From Symbiodinium natans (Eukaryota; Sar; Dinophyceae; Suessiales; Symbiodiniaceae), in the NCBI GenBank assembly GCA_905221605.1, contig CAJNDS010002372.1, positions 126,001-190,000 on the forward strand: DNA of 64,000 nt, written 5' to 3'. Both the position numbers and the translations under genes were made by a program. Positions 1 through 10,678 of the stretch are shown one piece after another. The notes beneath the pieces are model-generated. The model was not told the DNA's origin. It saw nothing but the letters and a program-made list of their open reading frames with translations, and ran no database searches. The stretch's first letter is position 1, and every line of letters starts with the position of its first letter.

Positions 1-26
1 TGAAGGATAGAGGTTTCTCTTTCCAG

Positions 27-2210
27 ACGCCGGGGCGCTTCACAGACCTCACGGTGGTGGCGCAAGGTAGGGCTCCAAACCGAAGCCTCAACCCTGACTG
101 GGTTGGCTGTGAGCGGAAGTGAGGCCTCCATAGTATGTGCAGATGGCAGAACAATGGCTTCGTGGTGATGGTAGGGTTTAGGGTTTAGGGTTTAGGGTTT
201 AGGGTTTAGGGTTTAGGGTTTAGGGTTTAGGGTTTAGGGTTTAGGGTTTAGGGTTTAGGGTTTAGGGTTTAGGGTTTAGCTTATCTAGGCAGCAGCCCAG
301 AAAACCCAAAAGCCTCGATCCTTCTTTGGTCGGAGATGTTGGAGAGTCGAGGAACTAGGTAGCCTGGGGCACATCGCGATTTTGGAAGACGGCAGGTGCG
401 TATGGCGTGACCTGCTCGGCCCGGGATGAGAGTACAGATGGTAGGGTTGCGATCAAGAAGGTGGAGGGAGCCCTTGAAGACCTTCGGCACGCGAGGCAGA
501 CGTTGAAGGAGCTCAAGCTTTTGAGGCACCTGGGCCATGAGAATATCCTGGCCTTGCAATACGTCTTCCTTCCTGGTGTCAAGTCCACTTTCAAGGACTT
601 GTACATTGTCTCTGGCCTCATGGACACAGACTTGGCTAGTATCCTGAGGAGCTCCCAATTGCTTCGCGACCAGCATTGCCAGTACTTTTCGTACCAGCTT
701 CTTCGCGGGCTGAAGTTCATGCACTCTGCCGGGGTGGTGCATCTTGACTTGAAGCCGCGCAACGTGCTGCTGAACACCAACTGTGACTTGAGAATCAGTG
801 GCTTGACGTACGCGGTGTTGGATGTTGGGGAGACAGGCGAAGATTGTCTGCCCGGGGAGGGATATGTCGGCCAGCGGTGGTATGGGGCACCAGAGGCTCT
901 CTGTCATTGCAGTGGCAGCGTCTATGGTCCCCCCGTCGACATCTGGTCTGTAGGAGCTATGGTTGCCGAGATGTTTGCCCGCCGGCCCCTGTTTCCAGGG
1001 AAGAATGCGCAGCACCAGCTCCAGCTGATGTTGAGAGTTTTGGGTCCCTGGGATGCATCTTCCTTCGCTTGGATCAAGAACCCAAGAGCCCGGGAGTTCC
1101 TGGAGTCGCAGTCCCCAGGCGCCAGCCGCGCCCTCGGCGAGGCCGTCGGAGCCGCCTCACCCTCGGCGATGGAGCTGCTGGAATCTGGGTGCTTATAAGT
1201 TGCCAGAATTAGGCAGCCAGCGTTAGGTACCGGCATGTCCTCTGTGTTTTCAGGATTCCACATTTCCGTCTCTCCGTTGTCAACTCAGCTCTCAAGTTCC
1301 TCAGCAGTCGAGGATGTCCTGCTCCAGTTCAACCCCGAGCACCGGGCTACAGCTGAACAGGCCCTACAGATGACCCTTGGGGCGGTTTGAGGGTTTGTAG
1401 GGGCAACGAAGGTTTCGTATCAGAACAAGCCCCCTTCCGTGGGGTCTGCAGCTTAGAACGCCCATTCAGGCAGGCTCCACAGGTGGTTGCTCTTGCCGGT
1501 GGGACAACTAAGGAGCTACTTCGGAGATCTGCGCTGTCCCGAGGACTGTCGTGCGCGAAGCAGTTTGCTTCTGCCTGTCAGGTTTCATGTGCACGAGAAC
1601 CTTACAAACCCTGAACCACAAACAAGCAGGACAACCTCAAACCCTGAACCACAAAAGCACCCTACACCCTAAACCGGAAACCCTAAACCCTAAACCCTAA
1701 ACCCTAAACCCTAAACCCTAAACCCTAAACCCTAAACCCCGGAGCCACAACATCTTGCTCCCCGAGGATGAGCCTTCGAGCGCTCCCCTGGACCTGAGGG
1801 ACTTCGAGTTCCTGCGGCGGAAAATCGACTCGGCGGCGCTGCGCGAGGAGATCTTCTTGGAGGCGGCGAGTGAAGAAACGAACAGCGAACCCAGAGGGGC
1901 CTTGTTGAAAGGGCTGAGAGGGTTTAGGGTTTAGGGTTTAGGGTTTAGGGTTTAGGGTTTGGGGTTTAGGGTTAGGGTTTAGGGTTTAGGGTTTAGGGTT
2001 TAGGCTTTAGGGTTTAGGGTTTAGGGTTTAGGGTGATGTAGGCTCAGGGGTTCAGGACGTGGTTTCCGAGCCTTGGTGCTTCCTCTCGAGGCCCTTCGCT
2101 ACCACCCGGAGCTGGTGCAGCGGTACGAGCGGGAGCAGGCGCTGATGGGCACCGTGCATGACATCCAGGCATACCCGCTGCTGGAACCGGGTGAAGAATG
2201 GCCCACCTAA
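27..2210 (+). CDS. MAP-kinase-like protein, probable pseudokinase, five exons (5' end incomplete)
   Basis: Five exons join in phase: 27-66, 396-1188, 1297-1368, 1745-1869 and 2071-2210 (TAA), about 389 residues plus a missing N-terminus, close to usual MAPK length. Visible kinase motifs in order are the Gly-loop remnant QGAYGVTCSAR, VAIKKV with the ATP-binding Lys, HLDLKPRNVLLN, the activation segment GEGYVGQRWYGAPE, DIWSVGAMVAEM, the C-lobe FNPEHRATAEQAL, and a MAPK-type tail starting LPEDEP. Key residues are changed: the HRD Arg is Leu, the DFG segment reads ISGLTYA with no Asp, and the TxY Thr is gone, while the catalytic Asp, Asn and Lys remain. Introns 1, 2 and 4 are GT-AG; intron 3 fits best as GA-AG. 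I infer a catalytically impaired MAPK paralogue; family assignment is firm, activity is not. Confidence 0.8.
173..279 (+). repeat. Telomere-type (TTTAGGG)n array inside kinase intron 1
   Basis: About 15 perfect GGGTTTA heptamers, G-rich strand on plus, lying within the proposed intron 67-395 of the MAPK-like gene. Confidence 0.95.
1676..1738 (-). repeat. Telomere-type (CCCTAAA)n array inside kinase intron 3
   Basis: About nine CCCTAAA heptamers, opposite orientation to the array in intron 1, ending six bases before the proposed acceptor of the exon at 1745. Confidence 0.95.
1919..2034 (+). repeat. Telomere-type (TTTAGGG)n array inside kinase intron 4
   Basis: About 16 heptamers with a few single-base variants (one GGGGTTT, one missing T, one GGCTTTA) within the proposed intron 1870-2070. 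Confidence 0.95.
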
Positions 2211-2586
2211 TTCAGGCGGCTGATCCGCTCATGCCCCCGAGCGTCTTGTTCAGTCAGCCAAGTCCCCGAAAAAAAGGCGCGTGCTGGCCTTTGCATGGGT
2301 GTCTGGTGAAGGGCTGCACTCGCGGTGTCTGCTTACCGAAGTACGTGATCGATGAACCTTCAACCAAACCTGAGGCAACCAAGCCGACAGCCCTCAATCT
2401 CCTTTCCCCCCATGTCAATTCACACCTGCTACACTTCAAGCTCCCTAAGCCCTAAGCCTTGAACTCTACACTCGAAGCCCTGAACCAGACGTCTGATACT
2501 CAGGACACCAGTTCCGGATCCTTCCCAAAGGGTGGAATTGTCGGTGAGGTCTGTAGTTTTTCAGGGGTGATGTGTTTTCGGTGACG
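2211..2586. other. Stretch without a recognised gene
   Basis: Follows the kinase stop codon. Only short frames are open and none shows a family signature. Small CCCTAAGCCCTAA-like tracts are present near 2445. It probably holds the 3' untranslated region and spacer. Confidence 0.5.
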
Positions 2587-2985
2587 CCGCGCAGCGCCCC
2601 GGCCCGGGACCATGCCTATTTTTCTCGAGGCCAGCCCACTGTTGTTGGACAAAAAGCCGCGCTTTCGACCAGGCCCGGGCGTGGCCGCGCTCGCCATCCT
2701 CGAAGCTGTCATTTCTTCTTGTCTTCGGGGTTTGCCAAGTGCGAAAAAATGTGCGTCTTGGCATTTGACCCGATGCGAACATGTCGTCGCTTCTGGACGT
2801 CTGGCATGTGTCGAACCTGTCGTCGCTTTTGAGTATTCCGGGTTTGCCATATGCAAAACTGCTGTCGCTTTTTGGACGTCTGGGCTCTTGGTGTCTTGGG
2901 TAGATGTGCTCTGCGTTGGAATACTCTTTCGTGTCCCTCTCACTTTTTGGGGTTTACGCTGGCATAGTTTCGGGTTTGAGGTTTA
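2587..2985. repeat. Dispersed repeat, copy 1 (with internal ~42-bp units)
   Basis: Shares order and sequence with 15318-15690: a GC-rich start with GGACCATGC, a CTCGCC segment, repeated units around GTCGTCGCTTTTGGACGTCTGG and a terminal TACGCTGGCATAGTT block. The two copies are clearly diverged but collinear. Open frames exist on both strands, yet they come from the repeat structure and I do not call a gene. Confidence 0.75.
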
Positions 2986-5733
2986 GGGCTTTATTGTTTC
3001 AGGGTCTTAGGGGGGCATGGTTTGGGGACGTTTTAGGGAGCTTGGACAAGCTTATCCGAGGCGATCCGCCCGCGAAGAAAGACTGCCAGCTCCTTGTCTG
3101 CAAGCGACCTTGTGCTGCTTGCGGTGAACCCCTAAACTAAACCCTAAACCTAACCCTTGGCAAGGCTTACTCTGCCTCCCGGCCCTGAACCTTAAGCCCA
3201 AGACCGACCTCCCCGAAGTTTAGGAATCAGGGGTTGAGGGCCAAACCGTAAACCCAAAGCCCTAGAACGCTCAACCCCAACACCCCACTTCCGTTTAGGG
3301 TGCTAACATCAACAAGTGACACTCCGAAGCCCTTGGAAGCCCCCAAATTGGGGGTTTAGGGTTTCGGGTCTAGGTTATAGAGGTTTAGGATTTGGTTTGG
3401 CGTGTCTCCACGCATGAAAGGCAACCCGAATACCCTAAACCCAGCGCTTAGCTTCGGGTTTAATGTGTAATGGTAAGGCTCAGGGTTGTGTACTTTAGAG
3501 CGGGTCGTTGGAGCTTGTAGCAACTTTGGGGTTCAGGGAGCCCTAAGCCCAGCATCCCCTCCAAAAAAGAAGCAACACCGAAGCACCTTTTTAGGGTTTT
3601 TTTAGGGTTTTAAGGCTTTGCAGGGTTTACAGGGTTTACAGGGTTTATAGGGCTCGCAGGGTTTATGGGTTTATAGGCTTTGTAGAGTTTATGGGGTTTA
3701 CAGGGTTTATAGGGTTTCGGGAACACACGGGTTTCACCTCCAAAACCTGAAGCAGGAGCCTCGCCAACGCAGTGAAAGGCGTCCGTTCGGGGGGGGGGGG
3801 GGAATCTTCATATCTGTTGCACAGTAAGCGATTGAGCGGGTGCTGTGTTTAGGGTTCATGGTTCAGGGCTTAGGGTTGGGTAGGAATGTACTCCCTGCGA
3901 ACAAGTCGGCAGCAGCGGAGTACCCAAGTTTCTTGAAAGGCGTAGAGTGAGAGCCCTTCGTGTCTTGCGACCGCACCCGCGCCCTCCCTGCCCAATGCCC
4001 AGTGCCCTGGATGGGCCAGATGGCGGAAGGTCACGCCTCTCTAAATCCGAAATCCTAAATCCCAAGCCCTTAAAACCCCGCAACCCTAAAGCCCTAAAAC
4101 TCTGAAGCCCTGCAAACCCCCCCCCCCCCCCAAAAAAAAAAAAAAAAAATCGCCGAAAAAGAAGGCTCGAAAAACAAGTTAGGGGCACCCTAATTCCCAG
4201 GGCTTCTTGGGGGGGTGGGGGCTTCACCAACAAAAAGCCTCAGAAAAAAGCCTCAGTCCATTTCTGCCAGGCCTCTTTGAGCCATTTCGATTGGCTGCTG
4301 GCTCAGCTCACATTTTCTTCACCCTACCAAGGCCCACCAAGGTCAATTCAAGACGGGGCCTGAACCCCAAACCCCAAACCCCAAAGCCCCTGAAGCCCCT
4401 GAAGCCCCTGAAGCCCCTGAAACCTCGAAAGCCCCTCAAATCCCTGAACCCCTGAACCCGGACCCTAAACCCCTAAGCCCTAAACCCCAAGCCCTAAACC
4501 CCAAACCCTAAACCCCAAACCCTAAACCCTAAACCCCTAAAACCCCTCCTTCCTTCTTGAGCCTGAGGCCTTTAGCCACCGCCGGCTGCGCCGATTGAGT
4601 TCTGCTCCCCAGTGTTCCGCTGAACGCCTTTTGTATTCGTTCTTCCCTGTTGGGGATTTAGGGTTAGGGTCTAGGGTTCAGGGTTTAGGGAAGTGTACTT
4701 GGTGGTTCTGAGTAGGGAATGGGGGTGGAATTCAGTGTCCTGCATGATCCCCTGTAAGACAGCCCTCAACCCCAAGCACTAAACCCTAAAGCGCACACTT
4801 GAGGTCCCATGGCTTAGGATTGTTTCTTTCGGTCCTTACAGAAATTTGGGACCGGCGCTTCTTTCGAGGGGTTTAGGGTTGGGGGGGGGGGAAGTTGAGG
4901 GTTTTCAGAGTCTGGGGAGGGCTCATGGTGTTGGGGTTTAGGGCTCAAGGTGAGGGCCCAACTAAATGTTCGACACCCCACAAACTCTAAAACCTTAAGC
5001 CCCTAAACCCTAAACCCTAAACCCTAAACCCTAAACCCTAAACCCTAAACCCTAAACCCTAAACCCTAAACCCTAAACCCTAAACCCTAAACCCTAAACC
5101 CTAAACCCTTCGAAGACCCACCACCAGGCCTGTGTGCGTTCCTCTTAGCCTTTGGCGGCAGCCTCGTGTCCGGATCCCGGAGGGGGGGGGCTCATGGGAT
5201 CCTCGAACACTGTGCCTTTTAGGGGGTTTTGGGATTTTTTTGGGGGGGTTTTGCGGCTTTTGGGGCTTTGGGGTTTTAGGGTTTAGGGTTTAGGGTGGAG
5301 GCTTTGGGGTTTTAGGGGTTTAGGGTTTAGGGTGGAGGCTTTGGGGTTTTCGGGCCCCGAAGGCCTACCTCCCAGAACCCTAGACCCTTACTTGCTTACT
5401 TGGGCTTGGAAGATCGCTGGAATTGTTCTTCAGGAGCTTGGGTGAGTTTGGTGGGGTCAATCTTTGGGAGGTTTTAGGGTTTAGGGCTTCCTGGGTGCTC
5501 TAGTCGAGGAACCCAACTTACCATATCCAGGGTACTAGATTCATTAGTAGCTTTGCGAGTCTAGTATGGTAGGTTAATCCGAAATCCCTAAGCCCAAAAT
5601 CCCCAAGCCCTAGAGGGTTTGGGGTTTAGGGTCCTCTAGCCCCTAAGCCCTAAACCCTAAACCGCCCTAAACACCTTACCCTAAATCCTGAACCTTAAAC
5701 CCTAAACCCTAAACCCTAAACCCTCTCTCTGAG
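2986..5733. other. Repeat-rich spacer/intron DNA without a confident gene
   Basis: Dominated by degenerate GGGTTTA/CCCTAAA words. It contains poly-G (3789-3802) and adjoining poly-C/poly-A (4117-4149) runs, CCTGAAGCC repeats at 4381-4440, and a duplicated GTTTAGGGTGGAGGCTTTGG block near 5284-5345. No exon that I can defend was found. Confidence 0.6.
5002..5108 (-). repeat. Telomere-type (CCCTAAA)n array
   Basis: About 15 perfect CCCTAAA heptamers. Confidence 0.95.
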
Positions 5734-5817
5734 GATGGACATTGGTGGCCAATTCTTCCAAGAGTCGCTTGGCCTCCTCGACAATCCCTACTCCAAGATG
5801 GCACCTTGGCCCACGAG
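5734..5817 (+). CDS. Candidate internal exon, unknown protein
   Basis: An 84-base open segment with AG immediately before it and GTACGG immediately after, between telomere-like tracts. The most protein-like frame begins MDIGGQFFQESLGLLDN. All three frames are open, so the frame is uncertain. No family is recognised. Confidence 0.35.
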
Positions 5818-6128
5818 GTACGGTTTAAGGAGGGTTTAGGGTTTGGGGTTTAGGGTTTAGGGGTTAGGAGGGGGGGGGTTAGGTTGAAGAGGGTTCAGGA
5901 GGGTATATTCAGGGGTACGGGTTAAGGAGGGAGGAAGGGGGGGGGGGGAGATTGGGTTTAGAGGGTTTAGCAGGGTTTGGGGTTTGGGGATTGGGGGCCA
6001 AACTCTAGGGTTTCGGGCTTAGAAGTGTTGAGGTTTGGGGTCCAAGAACCAGCCCCAAACCCTAGAACCTAGACCCTATTAAGCCCTGCAAGCCTCATGC
6101 ACCCCCACAAGCCCCTATACCGCCTTAC

Positions 6129-6240
6129 AGGCCCGAGTTAACACCCTCAACACGCAACTCAGATAAGCCCTCGAAAGTTTCCCAGGACAAGGCGGAGCTC
6201 GAGCGGAATCGCGCCGGGGCCCCGAAGCTTCAGAGCTTTG
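6129..6240 (+). CDS. Candidate coiled-coil exon fragments
   Basis: Two small open pieces: about 6129-6163 reads ARVNTLNTQL after an AG, and about 6195-6240 reads DKAELERNRA after CCCAG. Both look like heptad coiled coil and may belong to one transcript interrupted by a very short intron. No family is assigned. Confidence 0.3.
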
Positions 6241-7024
6241 GGGGTTTGTTGCTTTTGGGGTCAGGGTTTAGGGTTTAGGGTTTCGGGTTCAGGGTTTGGG
6301 GGTTGGAAGGTCTTAGGGGTGTTAGGGCTTCTAGGGGTTGGTCGTAGGGATTTCAGGGATCAGGGTTCTCGGACTCGTGAGTCTGAGCTACCTATGGAGC
6401 CAACCCTGTTTGGGGTTTAGGTTTAGCAACAAACAACAAGACTGTTTTCGTCGTGGTTGCGAATAGCAACCACCTGAGCTCTCCTCCCAAGCCCTAAACT
6501 CTCAACCCTACATACACCCCAAACCCTGAACACTAAACCCCGAACCCTAGACCCTGAACCCCAAAGCCCAAACCCGAAACCCCAAACCCCAACCCCAAAC
6601 CCCAAACCCCCTCTGCCAGGTTTGGGTCGCCGTGTACTCCATGTTGCCAGGCGGGGGCCCTTCATGCAGTTTCTTTCCGAATGTTTCGTGCGAAGGGTGG
6701 GACCCCAAACCCTACATCCAAAGCCCTCGACCATAAACCCTAGAGGTTCAGGGGTTTAGGGCCGATTAGGGGCCTGGATTTAGGGGACCTCAACCCTATA
6801 AGCCCTCCTTACCTATACTTCATGGTTTCATGGCGGGTGGCTTGCATTCGGACTCTGCAGGACAGCTGATGGCTATTCCTGGCAACCTGATCACCGGGCA
6901 CCTTGGCAAGTTAGGGCAAACCCTAAGCCTTGAACCCTAATAGTAAGGGGCTTGAAGATGTGGGTTTCGGGGGGTGCCTGAACCAGTTGAGGCTTGCCAG
7001 GGGGGGTTGCCAAAACCCAAAGCT

Positions 7025-7593
7025 CTACAGTAAAAACGCTGTATAAGAAAACGGTTTTCCGGCGATAGGGTACCCTAAGTTTCTTAGTTTCCATTGCCCA
7101 TGTACCCGGGGGGGGTTTGAGCCTAGGGTAGGCTTGGTTTCTAAACTAATTTCTGGGAAGGGTTCCCGAATGTGACTCCCGCACGTTTTGGGGTAGGGTC
7201 AGGCCAGAGGCGCGGGGGAGTCACGTTTTAGAGCTTTTCAGGGCTGAAAACCTCTAGTTGTGACTCCCGCCGCGTTTTGGGGTATAGGGTCAGGCCAGAG
7301 GCGCGGGGAGTCACGTTTTAGAGCTTCTCAGGGCTGAAAACCTCTAGAATGTGACTCCCGCGCGTTTTTGGGGTATAGGGTCAGGCCGCAGGCGCGGGGG
7401 AGTCACGTTTTAGAGCTTGAAACCTCTAGAACCCGGGGGGCGTTGCGGGCAGGATTTCTTTAGAAACTGACCCCAAAACACTAGGGTACCCTAAGTTTCT
7501 TAGCTAGAAGGCAACCGCAAATCGACCAATATTCCCGGGTCTAGGGGCTCAGTTTCTGAAACAGTGGTTTCTTATACAGTGGTTTTACTGTAG
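7025..7593. mobile_element. Non-autonomous inverted-repeat element (MITE-like), 569 bp
   Basis: The ends are near-perfect terminal inverted repeats: 7025-7052 starts CTACAGTAAAA and ends TATAAGAAAAC, and 7567-7593 is its reverse complement with three differences, including one gap. The palindrome TAGGGTACCCTAAGTTTCTTAG occurs near both ends (about 7066 and 7482). The interior carries a three-copy hairpin repeat (7172-7430). It has no coding capacity. A target-site duplication is not obvious. It is probably mobilised in trans by an unknown transposase. Confidence 0.7.
7172..7430. repeat. Three tandem ~90-bp units, each with two hairpins
   Basis: Units start at 7172, 7260 and 7351. Each opens GTGACTCCCGC and later carries the complementary GGGAGTCAC, giving a stem of at least 9 bp. 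A second perfect stem, TTTTCAG-GG-CTGAAAA, enclosed by TAGAG/CTCTA, follows in unit 1, with one mismatch in unit 2. Unit 3 has lost most of the second hairpin. Confidence 0.85.
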
Positions 7594-9820
7594 TCCAGTA
7601 CAATCCCGGCATTCCTTGGCAGGTTTCTGGCCAAGCAGCCTGGGTCTCGGCGGGGTGTGTGTTTGCGGCTTCTCCAGGGCTTCGGGGTGCTATGCGAACA
7701 GTGGGATGGGAGGTTTTCAGGGTTCATGTGTGTGCCTCGAGCGGGGGAAGACGGGCACAGGCTGGCTGTCCATGTGCTCACTTGGAGGTTGATCGTGGGC
7801 CCTTCATGTATGCTGTACGGCCTCCTTGCGGCTTCGGTACTTCAGGGTTTAGGGTTTAGGGTCTAGGGCCGCTTCCATGTACGTAGGGCCAGACTCTAGG
7901 GCGTTGCGACTGAAGCATTGAAGTCTACCACCTCGACTCCTCAGGCCTGCAAGCCCCACATCCGAAGCTTTCAAACACCCCCCGGAAACAAAAGCTCTGC
8001 CAAAAAAGAAGCTGACCTTACAAAACCCAAAGCCCGAAATCCTGAACCCTAAGCCCTAGACCCTAAGCCCGAAATCCTAAACTTCCAGCCGAGCTTGCAG
8101 AGGTCCGGTCCCCTACGGCTACTCCGAAGGCCGCCGCAGGGGGCAGGGGCTTAAGGGGTTTTAGGGGATTTGGGTGGGGGTTAGGGGGGTTTAGGGGGGG
8201 TTTAAGGGGGGTTTAAGGGGGGTTTAGGGGGGTTTAGGGGGTTGAGGTGGGTTTAGGGGGTTTACGGGGTTTGGGTGGGTTTAGGGGGTCCTGGGGGGTT
8301 TTGAGGGGTTTAGGGGGGTTTGGTGTTTAGGGTTTGAGGTTTAAGGGCGTCAGGGTTCTGGGTTCACTTTTAGGTTCATGAATTTAAGGGTTTAGGGTCC
8401 ATTAGTTTATGGTCTGAGGGGTGAGATTTAGAGCTTCAGGGTTCATGGGTTTATTGTTTTAATTGAGGGCCAAAGGGCTTTAAGGTCAATGGCTTTGGAG
8501 CGGGCTCCGCGCTGCTCGGGTTGTTGTTTGGGCTTTCAGGTTGAACCTAACCTCCCCAAACCCTGAACTTCAAGCAGCTCTCCCTAAACCCTAAACCCTA
8601 AACCCTAAACCCTAAACCCTAAACCCTAAACCCTAAACCCTAAACCCTAAACCCTAAACCCTAAACCCCTAAACCCTAAACCCCCTAAACCCAGGCTTGT
8701 ACCGATAGCTGCTGTGCTGGTCATGGCCCGGCACCCTTTCTGGGTTTAGGGCGTTTAGGGTTTAGGGTTTAGGGTTTAGGGTTTAGGGTTCAGGGTTTAG
8801 GGGCTTAAGGGCTTAAGGGGCCTAAGGGTAAACTGGCTCAGGAGTTCAGGCTTGGGTGGCTATTAGGGGTTTAGGGCTTGAGGGTGTTAGAAGTTTTCAG
8901 GGCTTAGGGGTTAGGGGTCTAGGGCTTAGGGCTTAGGGGGTTTAGGGTCAAGTTTGAACTCGAAGCTCTGAACCTTTCTCCAAAGACACCAAAACCCTAA
9001 ACCCAAAACCCCAAAACCATGGCCCTGAATCCCTCAACCAGAAACCCTTTGAAAAAAGAGCATTAACGCCCCAACTAAGCCCGTCCGGGCTCCAAGACCC
9101 ACTGGTACGTACAAGAAGTGGTGAGTCCCTTAGCCGCGCCCAATTGAGGGTTTTAGGGCTTCAGCCTTACCTCCAAATTCCCAAGCATGTGGCAGGGGCA
9201 TTGTTTTGGTCCTGGTGACCTCAAGAAGGGGCCTCATTCCGGCTCCATTTTGCTACCGTGAACTACAAGGAAGCCCTAACTACGGCTGAACGGAATGTAA
9301 CCCTTATCCCTTAGCCTCAGCCTTGCCTGAGGTTTTGGACTTATGGGTCTGAAGAGTTTTGTGGGGATCCCTGAGCCCTTAGTTGCCCTAAACCCTCAAC
9401 CCTTAAGCCCTAAACCCTCTGAAGCAAGGAATAGACCCATCCCCAAGCCTAAACCCGCAACCCCAAAACCCGCAGCCGTTTGGAACGCAGCCCTCCGCTG
9501 GTGCGGCTTTGACCGTAAATTGGGCGATCCGGCCGCTGGGCTTTGAAGCCAGCTTCAGGCCTGGGTTTAGGGGCTTGGGGTTACAGCTTGAAGGTTTTGT
9601 CTTCAGGTTTGGGACTCAGGGTTTGCTTTTGCTGTCAGGGTTGATGGGCTTTCTTGGCCTCAGGTTTACCTTCCGGGGTTTCGGGACATGACACTTCTTG
9701 CTTCAGGCTTCACGGGAGGCGTGTAGGGCCTTAGTTGCTGAGCAGGGGCATCCTCAAGAGGTCTGGATCTTTTAAGCCCCCTTAAGCCCATAAGCCCTAA
9801 ACCCGCCTAAGCCCTCTCAG
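7594..9820. other. Spacer/intron DNA with telomere-like tracts
   Basis: Contains G-rich GGGGGGTTTA runs (8150-8330) and the CCCTAAA and TTTAGGG arrays at 8582-8800. Two short exon-like pieces are possible: one near 8100-8150 reads AELAEVRSPTATPKAAAGG after CCAG, and one near 9078-9110 reads PVRAPRPTGTYKKW before GTGAGT. Neither has a recognisable family. Confidence 0.45.
8582..8800. repeat. Facing telomere-type arrays (CCCTAAA then TTTAGGG)
   Basis: A C-strand array of about 15 heptamers (8582-8690) is followed within about 60 bases by a G-strand array (8747-8800). This head-to-head arrangement could fold back or form G-quadruplexes on either strand. Confidence 0.9.
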
Positions 9821-9865
9821 CCTCGTGAAAGAGCTCAACATCTTGACAGAGTCAGAGTGGCTCAG
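9821..9865 (+). CDS. Candidate internal exon, unknown protein
   Basis: A 45-base open segment after CTCTCAG and before GCATGT (a GC donor, if real), reading LVKELNILTESEWL. Helical composition, no family. Confidence 0.3.
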
Positions 9866-10591
9866 GCATGTCGGACCAGCTGGATGTGGAGAGTGCCAAC
9901 AATCTCCTCCAGAAGGCCAGAGAGAGGGAGGGAGGATCCGAAACTCTAGTCGAAAACCCGAAACTGCCCCCCCAATCCCTACACCCCTCAATTCCTAAAG
10001 CTCTAAACTTAAAAAAGAACCCTAAACCCCTCGACCCTAAAACGCCCTAAAGCCGGGGCATACTGAGGGAACTCTGACAGCTTGGCAGACCTTTGGGTGG
10101 CAGAAGGGCTATTGGGGGTTGATCGGGTTTATGGGTTTTTTCGGGTTTATCGGGTTTATGGGGCTTATGAGGTTTATAAGTAGGGTTTATAAGGGTTTAT
10201 AAGGGTTTGTAAGGGTTTACAAGGGTTTATCAGGGTTTGTGGGGCTTAGAGGGTTTATAGGTTTGATAGGGCCTTGTTGAGTGCAGGTTAGTCTCCAGGT
10301 GTGTGAGACGCTTCCGGGCGCACCTTTAAACCCTACGTCCCCAGATCCTCTGCCCTCAACCTAGAGAGACCCCCAGCCGAACACACTAAGACCCCATACT
10401 CTACCCCTCTAGCCCATGATGCCCCAAACCTCCAAGCGTCTTCCGCTGCCCTCTGAATGCCTTATATGCGCTAAGCCCTACCACTCTGAGAACCTAAAAG
10501 GCCCGAAAAGCTCAACAACAGCAACCTAAAACATCAAAAACAACTCAAAATAGTTCCCGAAGCCTCTCAAGCCACAAAGCCTTCCCTTCAG

Positions 10592-10678
10592 GTGCAGGAG
10601 GGGCTTGTGAAAGTCGGCAACAGTGTGCAGGGAGGAGTGTCAAAGGACGCCTTCTTGCAGGACATCGCTGGCCATAGG
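10592..10678 (+). CDS. Candidate internal exon, unknown protein
   Basis: An open segment directly after CCCTTCAG, reading in phase 0 VQEGLVKVGNSVQGGVSKDA and then FLQDIAGH. The composition is clearly protein-like compared with the flanks. No family is recognised. Confidence 0.45.

Noticed and set aside
173-279. A true chromosome end
   Set aside because: The arrays are short, occur in both orientations along the whole window, and lie inside introns, so they are interstitial.
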